From: Sophora flavescens
Taxonomy: Eukaryota; Streptophyta; Magnoliopsida; Fabales; Fabaceae
Length of the DNA stretch: 64,000 nucleotides
Direction of reading: 5' to 3'
Assembly: GCA_030762895.1 (NCBI GenBank)
Contig: CM061068.1
Coordinates: 45,907,615-45,971,614 of the forward strand
Within the stretch, counting starts at the first letter, position 1. The number at the start of each line of letters is the position of its first letter. Shown piece after piece: positions 1-11,140 of the stretch. Position numbers and translations under genes: made by a program. Below the pieces are notes generated by a model. That model was not told the origin of the DNA and did not search any database. It was given only the letters and a program-made list of their open reading frames with translations.

Positions 1-1182
1 ATCCACACCATGGAATGGCTTCAGCCTCTGCCCGTTAACCTTGAAGGTTTTGTTGGTACCTGCATCTTTGATCTCTACTGCACCATAAGGAAACACATTA
101 GTAACAACAAATGGTCCAATCCACTTGGACCTAAGTTTCCCAGCCATCAATTTCAGGTGGGAATTAAACAGTAAGACTTTCTGGCCCACAAAAAATTCTT
201 TCCTAGCAATCCTCCTATCATGAAACAGTTTTGTTTTCTCTTTATAAATCATGGAGCTTTCATAGGCTTCTAGCCTAAGCTCCTCAAGTTGCTGCAGCTG
301 TAGTTTCCTTTCAACACCAGCTTTCTTCATGTCCATGTTACAGCACTTGACTGCCCAATATGCACGGTGCTCAACTTCCACAGGGAGGTGACATGCCTTA
401 CCAAATACAAGCTTGAAGGGGGACATTCCTATTGGTGTCTTGAAAGCGGTCCTCTGAGCCCATAGTACGTCTTCCAGACGGCGGCTCCATTCCTTTCTAT
501 TCGGCTGCACCATTTTCTCTAGAATCTGCTTGATCTCCCTGCTTGATAACTCAGCCTGGCCATTGGTCTGGGGATGATAAGCAGTGGAAACTCTATGCAC
601 AACCCCATACTTTCTGAGTAAGGCTTCCATGGTTCTGTTGCAGAAGTGAGTGCCCTGGTCACCGATGATAGCCCTAGGTATGCCAAACCTGCAAAAAATG
701 TTGGACCTCACAAATTTGGAAACAACTTTAGCATCGTTAGTCTTAGTGGGGATTGCTTCCACCCACTTTGAAACATAGTCAACAGCCAAAAGAATATACA
801 GAAAACCAAAAGAAGCAGGGAAATGACCCATAAAATCAATCCCCCACACATCAAAAACCTCACAAAAAAGCATGGGCTGCTGAGGCATCTCACTCCTACG
901 AGTGATGGCAGGGCCTGTTGTCTGACATTCCTTGCAATTTCTGTAGACCTCATAGGCATCTCTAAAAATTGTGGGCCAGTAGAACCCAGAATCCAGGACT
1001 TTTCTTGCCGTCCTCTGTGGTCCAAAATGTCCTCCAACTTGAGAGGCATGTGAAAAGTGCAAGATGGACTGTGTCTCATGATCGGGGACACACCTCCGAA
1101 TAACCTGATCACTGCAAAACTTCCAAAGGTACGGATCATCCCACACATAGTACTTTGCATCTTGAGCTTGTGGAACTTGGAT
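1..1182 (-). CDS. Integrase domain of element A (open, runs off the window)
   Basis: Reading the minus strand from 1182 to 1, I find no stop in one frame (about 394 codons); the ORF has no end because it leaves the window. The N-terminal HHCC zinc-finger region is visible (CKEC near 930), followed by the DDE core residues in the contexts GIDFMG, DQGTHF and NGQAE, then a C-terminal segment ending in LKPFHGVD at base 1. This enzyme inserts the double-stranded cDNA into chromosomal DNA. The frame is broken upstream near 1183, so it is no longer fused in frame to RNase H. It is better preserved than the rest of pol in this copy. Confidence 0.85.
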   Translation of the reverse strand, partial: MQVPQAQDAKYYVWDDPYLWKFCSDQVIRRCVPDHETQSILHFSHASQVGGHFGPQRTARKVLDSGFYWPTIFRDAYEVYRNCKECQTTGPAITRRSEMPQQPMLFCEVFDVWGIDFMGHFPASFGFLYILLAVDYVSKWVEAIPTKTNDAKVVSKFVRSNIFCRFGIPRAIIGDQGTHFCNRTMEALLRKYGVVHRVSTAYHPQTNGQAELSSREIKQILEKMVQPNRKEWSRRLEDVLWAQRTAFKTPIGMSPFKLVFGKACHLPVEVEHRAYWAVKCCNMDMKKAGVERKLQLQQLEELRLEAYESSMIYKEKTKLFHDRRIARKEFFVGQKVLLFNSHLKLMAGKLRSKWIGPFVVTNVFPYGAVEIKDAGTNKTFKVNGQRLKPFHGVD

Positions 1183-1230
1183 CTACTTGTACCTGCAGGA
1201 ACAATACCAACAACAAGAAAGTTTACTATA

Positions 1231-1785
1231 TCAAAGAAACCAGGGGGTTACCCCATACAGATGTAGAAGTCCCTCATCAGGAAAATCATCTTGGATGGGA
1301 GAAGGATCCTCATCCCTTGCTATTCGGCTCAAGTGATCGGCTACCAAATTTTCAGCTCCACTCTTGTCTTTTATCTCCACATTGAATTCTTGGAGCAAAA
1401 GCATCCACCGGATCAGTCTTGGCTTAGCTTCTGGTTTCTTTAACAGTACTTGAGCTGCATGGTCAGTGAAAGCAATAATTTTTGAACCTAGCAAATAAGA
1501 CCTAAATTTATCAAGTGCAAACACAACAGCTAGCAGTTCTTTCTCAGTGGTGGTGTAATTTGATTGTGCAGCATCTAATGTCCTAGAAGCATAGTGAATG
1601 ACATGGGCAGCCTTGCCCACCCTTTGTGCCAGAACCGCTCCCACAGCAAAATTGGAAGCATCACACATGAATTCAAAAGGGAGAGTCCAAATGGGGGGCT
1701 GGATAATGGGGGTAGAGGTCAATGCTCTTTTCGGGGTAGTCAAATGCCTTCTTACAATTTTCATCAAACTGAAACATGGTATCAT
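1231..1785 (-). pseudogene. RNase H domain of element A
   Basis: A 184-codon open stretch holds the RT-type RNase H region, including FMCDASNFAVGAVLAQR, then TEKELLAVVFALDKFRSYLLG and FTDHAA, and ends with the linker to integrase (ADHLSRI, LYGVTPWFL). The domain degrades the RNA strand of the RNA/cDNA hybrid. It overlaps the RT ORF in another frame, so at least one indel separates the two. The catalytic acidic residues expected in DAS, TEKE and FTDHA contexts are present. I treat it as a pseudogene because pol is not a single frame here. Confidence 0.8.
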
Positions 1786-2823
1786 TCTTCAGCAGGTTTG
1801 ACAATGGCAGAGCTATCTTGCTGAAGTCCTTAATAAAGCGCCTGTAGAAACCTGCATGGCCAAGAAAAGAACGGATCTCGCGTACGCAAGATGGGTAAGG
1901 CAATGAAGAAATCACATCAATTTTTGCAGGATCTACTGAAATACCCTCTTTAGAAATTACATGACCCAAAACAATCCCCTGCTCTACCATAAAGTGACAT
2001 TTTTCATAGTTCAAAATCAGATCAGTCTCAATGCATCTTTCTAGAACTAAAGTCAGACTATGCAGACATGCATCAAATGAGGAGCCATATACAGTGAAGT
2101 CATCCATGAACACCTCCATGCAATTTTCAATAAATTCCATAAAAATGCTAAGCATGCATCTTTGGAAGGTGCCAGGAGCATTACAAAGGCCAAATGGCAT
2201 CCTCCTATAGGCAAACGTACCGAAGGGGCACATAAAAGTGGTCTTTTCTTGATCCTCAGGGGCAATATGGATCTGGAAATACCCGGAAAAACCATCAAGA
2301 AAGCAAGTAATGAGATTTACCCGCCAGTAGATCCAAAGATCGATCTATGAACGGCAAAGGAAAATGATCCTTTCTCGGTGGCTTGGTTCAACTTCCTATA
2401 ATCTATCTGAGACTCGCTTGACTATTCTGGACTTTAGTGGGTACAAGCTCATTATTATCATTTCTAACTACTGTGAGACCGGACTTTTTGGGTACAACTT
2501 GCACCGGACTTACCCAAGTACTATCAGAGATGGGGTATATAATACCTGCCTGCAGAAGTTTAGTCACCTCTTTCTTCACCACATCCAGAATCAATGGGTT
2601 TAGCCGCCTTTGGGCTGCGCTTTCTTGGTTTAGCTCCATCCTCCAAAAGAATTCTGTGCATACATCTGGAAGGGCTAATTCCTGGAATGTCAGCTAAGGT
2701 CCAACCAATAGCCTTCTTGTGCTTCTTCAGAACCTCTAAAAGCTTAGCTTGCTGGTCAGAGTCAAGGCTGGAAGAAATAATGACTGGCAGTTTTTCATTT
2801 GTCTCCAAGTAAGCATACTTCAA
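1673..2823 (-). pseudogene. Reverse transcriptase of element A, several frames
   Basis: The fragments follow one another on the minus strand: 2560-2823 (LPVIISSSLDSDQQAKLLEV, start of the RT region), 2403-2639 (VKKEVTKLLQAGIIYPISDS), and 1673-2233, which carries CPFGTFAYRRMPFGLCNAP and the catalytic FMDD box near 2100. FMDD replaces YVDD or YMDD, as is usual in this lineage. The order is normal for Ty3/gypsy, but at least two frameshifts break the frame (near 2300-2400 and near 2600). The last 40 residues of the final fragment are out of frame relative to RNase H. Confidence 0.82.
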
Positions 2824-3560
2824 GTTCCCAGGAAGTGGCTTGAGCTCTAAGGATGGCGGCTGCTCAATGGATGGTACATTGGGAGTAGCCAGGATGTCAA
2901 GGATTTCTGCTGAACAGATAACTTCACTCTCACTATCACTATCACCCTACAAGGCTGAATCAAGAAACTCAGCACAAACAGCACACGGGTTAGTGTCAGT
3001 ACAGTTAGTACATGAATATAAATCATCAAAACCAGAAATAAAAGGAAAATCAGAAACTAGGTCCTCATGGGTATCATCAATGATCTCAGAAAGCAACTCT
3101 AATCGGAAAACTGAGTGCTCCTCCAGTGGGTGTTTCATAGCATCAAAGATGTTGAAATTTGCTACAATATCACCAAACTCCATAGACATAGTCCCATCAT
3201 TAACATCAATCTTAGTCTTGGCTGTCTTCATGAATGGTCTGCCCAAGATTATTTGTGATCTACTGGAATTTGTCTCTCCTGCCATGTCTAGGATGTAGAA
3301 GTCAGCAGGGAAAATCAGCTCATCAACTTGCACCAGCACATCTTCTACCATTCCCATGGGCGCGGCACTCGGTCCTGTTGGCCAACTGGATGGTGAGACC
3401 TGTATACTGCAAGGGCCCAAGATCAAGGTTATTAAAAATAGATGTGGGCATGACATTTATGGATGCTCCCAAATCCAGCATGCAATTTTCAAATCTTCTA
3501 TCCCCAATAGTGCATGGAATAGTAAATGTGCCCGGATCCTTGCACTTCTGTGGTAATGCC
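2824..3560 (-). pseudogene. Aspartic protease domain of element A
   Basis: The active-site region LDLGASINVMP lies near 3455-3470, followed by PMGMVEDVLVQVDELIFP, then IILGRPFMKTAKTKIDV at about 3200, the order of a retropepsin-like protease that cleaves the polyprotein. The frame shifts at about 3360, where the sequence differs from the homologous stretch in B. Downstream is an acidic, cysteine-containing linker (CTNCTDTNPCAVC) before RT. Confidence 0.78.
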
Positions 3561-5352
3561 TGAGTAGGGGCTATAACAGCAACTCTTTCTGGTGCAGGCT
3601 TGGACTGGATAAGAGCTGAAACATTTCTTCCCAAATCAACTCTCTCATTATTCTTCAACTTCCTCTTGTTGGTGCATAGATCCTTGAGAAATTTTGCATA
3701 CTTGGGCACTTGCTTGATCACATCTAGAAGTGGAATATTCACAGCTACCTTTCTGAACACATCTAAAATCTCCCTTTCCTTGTCTTCACCACCAATCTTC
3801 TTATTTTTCTGAACTCTGTGTGGGAAGGGGATTGGTGGTCTGTACACCTTCTCAACTTCAACATCAACTGAAGGCTCCGGAGTTACCTCAACAGTTTCTT
3901 CATTTTTCTCAGAGGATGCCTCAACAACTCTTCCATATCTCAGAGATATGGCACTCACATTAGGATTGGAGGCATTAGGATTTATCACTTTGGTTGTCTG
4001 CCGCGATTGGGGACGGATCCTTGAGCTTCTTGTAAGTTGTTTATGGATGTGGCAAGTCTGTCCAATCTGTGTCCTCAAATCTTGAATGCTAGCATCATTC
4101 TCTGCTAAGATCGTCCAACCTCGCTGCTGAACCGGAGGTTATTTGCAGCCATTTACTTGATCATATCCTCTAGGGAAGGTCCGAGAAGGTGCGAAGTAGT
4201 CAATTGGGGAGGATTACGTGTCCTTTGCCATTGGTTGTTGTTGGGATGAGTTCCCATACCGCAAATTAGGATGATTCCTCCAATTGGGATGGTACCTATT
4301 TGTGGAGAGGTCTGGAGTGCTGTATCGGTTCTGACTGCTGCCTTGATTATAAGGGTGGACTGCATAAGCTTGAGGCAAATCAGTACTTGACTCTTCCTTC
4401 AGAATAGGGCATGCCTCATATGGGTGCTCAGGAGAACTGCACATGCCACACAACCTTGCCGGCTGCACCCTATCCATTGCCATTTTCTCTACCAAGGAAG
4501 TGAGCCTATCCATTCTATCCTCAAGGGCCTGGTTGGAAGGAGACCTATGGACCTCGTGCACACCTCTTGTCTCAATAGAATTTCTCCTGGTGGTAAACTG
4601 CTGGGAGTTCAGTGACATATTTTCAATGAGTTGCTTGGCAGCAGCTGGGGTCTTATCAACAAGCGCTCCCCCACTAGCAGCATCCAAAATATTCCTATCC
4701 ATCGGCAATAAACCTTCATAAAAGTATTGGATAAGAAGCTGTTCAGAAATCTGATGTTGGGGGCAACTGGATATCAACTGCTTGAATCTCTCCCAATACT
4801 CAGCCAATGACTCATTTCCCTGTCTGATTCCACATATTTCTTTCCTAATTGATGCAGCTCTGGAAGCAGGAAAGTATTTCTCTAAGAAGAGCCTCTTCAA
4901 ATCGTTCCAGGTGGTAATGGAATTTGGCGGAAGATATAACAGTCAATCCTTTGCAGCTCCCTGTAGTGAAAACGGGAAGGCTCTCAGCTTAATGTGATCT
5001 TCAGTTACTCCCTCTGGTCTCAAGGTTGTGGAGCAGACAACCTGAAATTCCTTCAGATACTTGTGTGGGTCCTCACCTGCAAGACCATTAAACCTTGGCA
5101 ACAAATGGATTAGACCAGATTTTAATTCAAAGGGGGTAACAGCACCAGAATATTCAATGCACAATCCATTATAGTTAACATCAGGGGCGTGGTCTGTCTT
5201 AATGTCCTTTGGTCACCTATAGTGTCAAAAACAGTTTTGGAATTAGAATCACTACTAGTGCTAGCCCGAAATTCTCTACGGCGTGTGTGTAGTGTTCTTT
5301 CAATTTCAGGATCAAAATCACACAATTCAGGGCAATTAGACCTAGTAGCCAG
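3561..5352 (-). pseudogene. Gag of element A
   Basis: Gag fragments run from 5352 leftwards. The N-terminal segment DFDPEIERTLHTRRREFRAS is in frame with a CTG at 5350-5352 (no upstream ATG). A short deletion near 5180 shifts the frame. The capsid-like part continues as GEDPHKYLKEFQVVCST and SLQGAAKD, ending in TGA at 4943 where the relatives have a tryptophan codon, then resumes at 4900 with FPASRAASIRKEICGIRQ. A zinc knuckle CGMCSSPEHPYEAC is at about 4430-4470. The C-terminal part reads DLRTQIGQ near 4060. It is degenerate, but every gag region is represented. Confidence 0.82.
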
Positions 5353-5430
5353 ACCAATTCAAAACAAAAATGAAAATAAAAGAAAAAGAAAATAAAAAAA
5401 TAAAAAAATGGAAAAATAACAAATAAGAGT

Positions 5431-5448
5431 TCCCCGGCAACGGCGCCA
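5431..5448 (-). other. Primer binding site of element A (tRNA-Asp)
   Basis: The minus strand reads TGGCGCCGTTGCCGGGGA immediately downstream of the LTR, separated by a short A/T spacer. It is complementary to the 3' end of plant tRNA-Asp (ending CCCCGGCAACGGCGCCA), the primer used by Athila-type elements. It matches all 17 relevant bases. Confidence 0.9.
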
Positions 5449-5453
5449 TTTTT

Positions 5454-6314
5454 TGGTCGCGCTGTCGCGCACGCGCCAAAAAGAACGAGCGGGTTTTAAA
5501 ACTGTAGTTTAGGGCGACAACTCGGATGTCGTCTCACAAGGACTCTTAAAGTGTTATTTATCCCAAAAATCAATTTTTTTTTTTTTGGGGGGGGGGGGGG
5601 GGGTTGGATTGGGATGCAAATAAGAAAACAAAGTAATAATAGAGCAATAAAACAAGGTAGTTCAAAGAGGCTATCAAATAGCTAAAAACGATTAATCTAC
5701 TGTTCTTGATTTCACAACTATCATCGGTTCATGTAATCCCAAGCCCTAAGCAGATTCTAATCCCCTTTCAGTTGTAGCAACAATTAACAAATGAAATCGC
5801 TACTACGGATACATGTTCCTATTCCCGAATTAAACAAACGGGGTTAAGCCCTCATGAACTAAACGAACATGAATGAACACACGCGAATTAAACAAACGCG
5901 ATTAAGTATAGGAACATAGCATCACTGAAATGAATCAACATAACACTATACACTCCTGAATTAAACAAACAGAAATGTATAACATGGCATTGAAAAGGGA
6001 AAAGCATACAAAACAGGGATTACAAAACGTCAAGTACGGTGGAAATCAATTACAATAGATTAATCTATTAAATTTAGTTCTCCATGAAAACGAAATGCAC
6101 ACAGAAAAAATGTAAAACAAAACAATGGAGAAGCAAAAAAAGTCTTTTCAATCTGTCCAGAACAGCCTTTTATAATTATTCAGAAATTCAGCCCACTCGC
6201 GAGGCGAGCCCTAATTCGCGAGGCGAATATTGCGAAGAGTCAGCAACCTTTGGCATTCTCGCGAGGCGAATAACGGATCGCGGGGCGAAGAATTGAAGAG
6301 TCTTCTTATTACGC
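5454..6314 (-). repeat. 5' LTR of element A, proximal piece (R-U5 and part of U3)
   Basis: On the minus strand this ends in GCGACCA before the primer site. It contains a TATAAAAGG promoter box (about 6168-6176), several TCGCCTCGCGA-like motifs upstream of it, and near the end a G17 run beside a T13 run (5574-5603 on the plus strand). The sequence is a close match to the B LTRs. It is cut at 6314 by B; the missing beginning is at 15879-16332. Confidence 0.9.
6310..6314. repeat. Target-site duplication of element B, left copy
   Basis: TACGC lies directly before the TGATAAGCC start of B and again at 15879-15883 directly after the CCA end of B. A perfect 5-bp duplication is what a Ty3/gypsy integrase produces and confirms B as one insertion. 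Confidence 0.93.
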
Positions 6315-7597
6315 TGATAAGCCTCTGGCTCATCTAGTTTTACGGCTAGTATGACCAGGGTTTTGTGCAAATTATATCCTAGTTTCACCCAAATTAGATT
6401 AGATTGTCCTCAAGCAAGGTTCTGAGTCTCTAAAGTAGTTTTTAAGTTAATTTAGCTAGTTTTGAGTCAAATAAAGCACTTATGGCTATTTCTTTGTTTT
6501 CAGGTTAAGTAGAAATTGAGGGAATAAAGAAACAGGGGATTCGCCTCCCGAGAGTCACCTCGCCTCGCGAACCTGAAAGCCAGCAGAACAGTGAAAATGA
6601 CATCCTCTCTGGTTCGCCCAGCGAACAACACCTCGCCTCGCGACCCTGAAGGATGACTGTTCCAGAAATATGCAAGCTCTCGGGGTCGCCTCGCGAATAA
6701 CTTCTTCGCCTCTCGATAATGGAAGTCAGAAAGCATCACGGTTGGCCCCTGATGTTCATAACGGGCGTAATAAGAAGACTCTTCAGTTCTTCGCCCCGCG
6801 AGAAGACCAAACGTTGCTGACCCTTCATGATATTCGCCTCGCGAATGATGACTTGCCTCGCGAGTGAGCTGAATTTCTGAATAATTATAAAAGGCTGTTC
6901 TGGACAGATAGGAAGAACACTTTTGCTTCTCCATTGTTCTGCTTACATATTTTTTTGTGTGTATTTCGTTTTCATGGAGAACTAAATTTCATAGATTAAT
7001 CTATTGTAATTGATTTCCACCGTACTTGAGGTTCTATAATCTCTGTTTTGTATGTTTTTCCCTTTTCAATGCCATGTTATACATTTCTGTTTGTTTAATT
7101 CATGAGTGTATAGTGTTGTGTTGATTCATTTCAGTGATGTTATGTTCCTATACTTAATCGCGTTTGTTTAATTCGCGTGTGTTCATTCATGTTCGTTTAG
7201 TTCATGAGGGTTTAACCCCGTTTGTTTAATTCGGGAATAGGAACATATATCCGTAGTAGCGATTTCGTTTGTTAATTGTTACTACAACTGAAAGGGGAAT
7301 AGAATCTATTTAGGGCTTGGGATTACATGAACCGATGATAGTTGTGAAATCAAGAACAGTAGATTAATCGTTTTTGGCCATTTGATAACCTCTTTGAACT
7401 ACCTTGTTTTACTGCTCTGTTATTACTTTGTTTTCTTATTTGCATCCCAATCCCCCCCCCCCCCCCCAAAAAAAAATGATTTTTGTGAAAAATAACACTT
7501 TAAGAGTCCTTGTGAGACGACATCCGAGTTGTCGCCCTAAACTACAGTTTTAAAACCCGCTCGTTCTTTTTGGCGCGTTTGCGGACAAATACGACCA
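6315..7597 (+). repeat. 5' LTR of element B
   Basis: It starts TGATAAGCCTCTGGCTCATC and ends ACGACCA, with TG...CA termini. U3 (about 6540-6870) carries about nine TCGCCTCGCGA-like motifs. A TATAAAAGG box at 6886-6894 predicts transcription starting near 6920. A C16 A9 run lies at 7452-7476, about 130 bp before the end. A 1283-bp LTR is normal for Athila. Confidence 0.93.
6886..6894 (+). promoter_or_regulatory. TATA box of the B 5' LTR
   Basis: TATAAAAGG lies just downstream of the GC-rich motif cluster and is conserved in the other B LTR (15172-15180) and in the LTR of A. It is the likely core promoter for the genomic RNA. Confidence 0.65.
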
Positions 7598-7602
7598 AAA
7601 AT

Positions 7603-7620
7603 TGGCGCCGTTCTTGGGTA
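7603..7620 (+). other. Degenerate primer binding site of element B
   Basis: TGGCGCCGTTCTTGGGTA follows the LTR after a 5-base spacer. The first ten bases match the tRNA-Asp complement, but the GCCGGGG part is altered compared with A and D, so primer annealing is weakened if the sequence is correct. Confidence 0.8.
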
Positions 7621-7694
7621 ATCTTGTTTGTTATTTTTCCATTTTTTTACTTTCTTTTCTTTTTCTTTTATTTTCGTTTTTGTTTTGAATTGGT

Positions 7695-9480
7695 CTGGCT
7701 ACTAGGTCCAATTGCCCTGAATTGTGTGATTTTGATCCTGAAATTGAAAGAACACTGCACACACGCCGTAGAGAATTTCGGGCTAGCACTAGTGGTCATT
7801 CTAATTCTAAAACTGTTTTTGAAAACATGGGAGACCAAAGGACATTAAGACAGCTTGCTGCCCCTGATGTAAATTATAATGGATTGTGTATTTCATATCC
7901 TGGTGCTGATACTCCTTTTGAATTAAAATCTGGTTTCATTCACTTGTTGCCAAAGTTTAATGGTCTTGCAGGTGAGGATCCACACAACCTTGCCGGAATT
8001 CCAAGTTGTATGCTCCACAACCTCGAGATCAGAGGGAGTCACTGAGGATAGCATCAAGCTGGAAGCTTTTCCGTTCTCACTCCAGGGAGCTGCAAAGGAT
8101 TGGCTGTTATATCTTGAGCCGAACTCTATCACCACCTGGAATGATTTGAAGAGGGTTTTCCTAGAAAGATATTTTCCTGCTTCAAGAGCTGCGTCAATAA
8201 GGAAAGAAATATGTGGCATCAGGCAAGGGAATGAGTCGTTGGCTGAATATTGGGAAAGATTCAAGCATTTGGTATCCAGTTGCCCCCAGCATCAGATTTC
8301 GGAACAACTTCTTATCTAGTACTTTTATGAAGGATTACTGTCGATGGATAGGAATCTTTTGGATGTTGCTAGTGGGGGAGCGCTTGTTGATAAGACCCTT
8401 GCTGATACCAAGCAACTCATTGAGAATATGTCACTAAATTCCCAGCAGTTTACTACTAGAAGAAATTCAGTTGAGACAAGAGGTGTGCATGAGGTCCATA
8501 GTTCCTCTTCCAACCAGGCCCTTGAAAATAGAATGGATGAGCTAACTTCTTTTGTAAGGCAATTGGCAATAGACAGGGTTCAGCCTGTAAGGTTATGTGG
8601 CATATGCAATTCTCCTGAGCACCCATATGATCCATGCCCCATCCAGAGAGAAGAGTTCGTCAGTGAAGCGCCTCAAGCTTATGCAGTAAATCCCTATAAT
8701 CAAGGAAACAATCGAAACCGTGACAAAGCACTCGGACCTCTCAACAAATAGGTACCATCCCAATTGGAGGAATCATCCTAATCTTCGGTATGGGAACTCA
8801 TCCCAACAACAACCGATGGCAGCACCACAGAATCCTCCCCAAGTGACTACTTCTGCACCTTCTGGACCTTCCCTAGAGGATATGCTCAAGCAATTGGCCG
8901 TAAACAACCTCCAGCTTCAGCAGCAGGTTGGACAGGTTGCAGCTTCACAGGCACAGTTTCAGCAGCGAACAGATGCTAGCATTCAAGATTTGAGGACACA
9001 GATTGGACAGCTGGCCACATCCATGAATAACATACAGCAAGCTCAAGGGACAACCCAGCTGCCGGCACAACCAGTGATAAATCCTAATGCCTCTAATCCT
9101 AATGTGAGTGCCATATCTATGAGATCTGGAAAAGTTGTTGAGGCCACCTCTGAAAAAGATGAAGCAACTGTTGAGGTAACTCCTGAGCCTATTGTTGAAG
9201 TTGAAGTTGAGAAAGTGTACAGACCACCAATCCTTTTTGCACACAGAGTTCAGAAAAATAAGAAGATTGGTGGTGAAGACAAGGAGAGGGAAATTTTAGA
9301 TGTGTTCAGAATGGTAGCTGTGAATATTCCCCTTCTAGATGTGATCAAGCAGGTGCCTAAGTATGCAAAATTTCTGAAGGATCTATGCACCAACAAGAGG
9401 AAGTTGAAGAATAATGAGAGGGTTGATTTGGGAAGAAATGTTTCAGCTCTTATCCAATCTAGGCCTGCACCAGAAAGAGT
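7695..9480 (+). pseudogene. Gag of element B
   Basis: An open frame begins with CTG at 7695 (strong context, stop TGA just upstream, no ATG) and encodes FDPEIERTLHTRRREFRA, then MGDQRTLRQ. A deletion near 7985 shifts frame; capsid-like sequence continues in 7960-8319 (SLQGAAKDWLLYLEPNS, FPASRAASIRKEICGIRQ), with CAG to TAG at 8317, and resumes in the same frame at 8344. A zinc knuckle CGICNSPEHPYDPC is at about 8600-8640. Another shift near 8720 leads into the long ORF 8720-10216 (DLRTQIGQLATSMNNIQ). Gag forms the particle shell and binds RNA. Confidence 0.87.
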
Positions 9481-10216
9481 TGCTGTTTTAGCCCCTACTC
9501 AGGCACTACCACAAAAGTGCAAGGATCCGGGCACATTTACTATTCCATGCACTATTGGGGATAGAAGATTTGAAAATTGCATGCTGGATTTGGGAGCCTC
9601 CATAAATGTCATGCCTACCTCCATCTTTAATAACCTGGATCTTGGGCCCTTGCAGTATACAGGTCTCACCATCCAGTTGGCTAACAGGACCAGTGCCCGC
9701 CCCATGGGAATGGTAGAAGATGTGCTGGTGCAAGTTGATGAGCTAATTTTCCCTGCTGACTTCTACATCCTAGACATGGCAGGGGAGACACATTCCAGTA
9801 GATCACCAATAATCTTGGGCAGACCATTCATGAAGACAGCCAAGACTAAAATTGATGTGAATGATGGGACCATGTCCATGGAGTTTGGTGATATTGTGGC
9901 AAAGTTCAAGATCTTGGATGCTATGAAACACCCACTGGAGGAGCACTCGGTTTTCCAACTAGAGCTGTTTTCTGAGATCATTGATGATACCTATGAGGAC
10001 TTTGTTTCAGATTTTCCATTTATTTCTGGTTTTGATGATTTATATTCATGTACTAACTGCACTGACACTAACCCGTGTGCTGTTTGTGCTGAGTTTCTTG
10101 ATTCAACTTTGCAGGGTGATAGTGATAGTGAGAGTGAAGGCATGCATTCTCAGCAGAAGTCCTTGACATCATGGCTACTCCCAATGTACCATCCATTGAG
10201 CAGCCACCATCCTTAG
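9481..10216 (+). pseudogene. Aspartic protease of element B
   Basis: Within the open frame 8720-10216, LDLGASINVMP (about 9585-9618) is the catalytic loop, followed by MGMVEDVLVQVDELIFPADF and ILGRPFMKTAKTKIDV. These match the gypsy-type retropepsin of A and C. The protease segment itself is intact in this copy. After it comes the acidic cysteine linker CTNCTDTNPCAVC; the frame then leaves register with RT, which begins in another frame at 10171. Confidence 0.85.
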
Positions 10217-11140
10217 AGCTCAAGCCACTTCCTGGGAACCTGAAGTATGCCTACCTGGAGTCGAATGAAAAACTTCCAGTCATCATTTCCTCCAGCCTTG
10301 ACTCTGACCAGGAAGCCAAGCTTTTAGAGGTTACGAAGAAGCACAAGAAGGCAATTGGGTGGACATTGGTCGACATTCCAGGAATTAGCCCTCCCGGATG
10401 CATGCACGGAATTCTATTGGAGGATGGGGCTAAACCAAGAAGGCGAGCCCAAAGGCGACTTAATCCACCGATTCGGATGTGGTGAAGAAAGAGGTGACTA
10501 AACTTCTGCAGTGTGTATTATATACCCCATCTCCGATAGTACTTGGGTAAGTCCTGGTGCAAGTTGTACCAAAGAAGTCCTGGTCTCACGGTAGTTAGAA
10601 ATGATAATAATGAGCTCGTACCTACTAGGGTCCGAGAATAGTCAAGTCTAGTATAGATTATAGGAAGTTGAACCAGGCCACCGAAAAGGATCATTTTCCT
10701 TTGCCATTCATAGATCAAATGCTGGATCGGCTGGCTGGTAAATCTCATTACTGCTTTCTTGATGGCTTTTCCGGGTATTTCCAGATCCATATTGCCCCTG
10801 AGGATCAGGAAAAGACCACTTTCACGTGCCCCTTCGGTACGTTTGCCTATAGGAGGAGCCATTTGGCCTTTGCAATGCTCCCGGCACCTTCCAAAGATGC
10901 ATGCTTAGCATTTTTACTGAATTCATTGAAAATTGCATGGAGGTGTTCATGGATGACTTCACTGTATATGGCTCCTCATTTGATGCATGTCTGCATAGTT
11001 TGAGTTTTGTTTTAGAAAGATGCATTGAGACTGATCTGATTTTGAACTATGAAAAATGTCACTTTATGGTAGAGCAGGGGATTGTTTTGTGTCATGTAAT
11101 TTCTAAAAAGGGTATTTCAGTAGATCCTGCATAAATTGAT
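10171..11140 (+). pseudogene. Reverse transcriptase of element B
   Basis: The N-terminal part (10171-10485) reads LPVIISSSLDSDQEAKLLEV. About 180 bp (10486-10667) are heavily scrambled by indels. Sequence resumes at 10668 with DGFSGYFQIHIAPEDQEKT and CPFGTFAYRR, shifts near 10855, and continues at 10901-11134 with the catalytic FMDD (10946-10957) and LNYEKCHFMVEQGI. A TAA follows at 11132. The domain order is intact but the frame is not. Confidence 0.85.

Noticed and set aside
708..1160. 150-codon minus-strand ORF with a hydrophobic end
   Set aside because: It is the wrong frame of the integrase domain of element A; the correct frame on the same strand is open and shows the DDE motifs.
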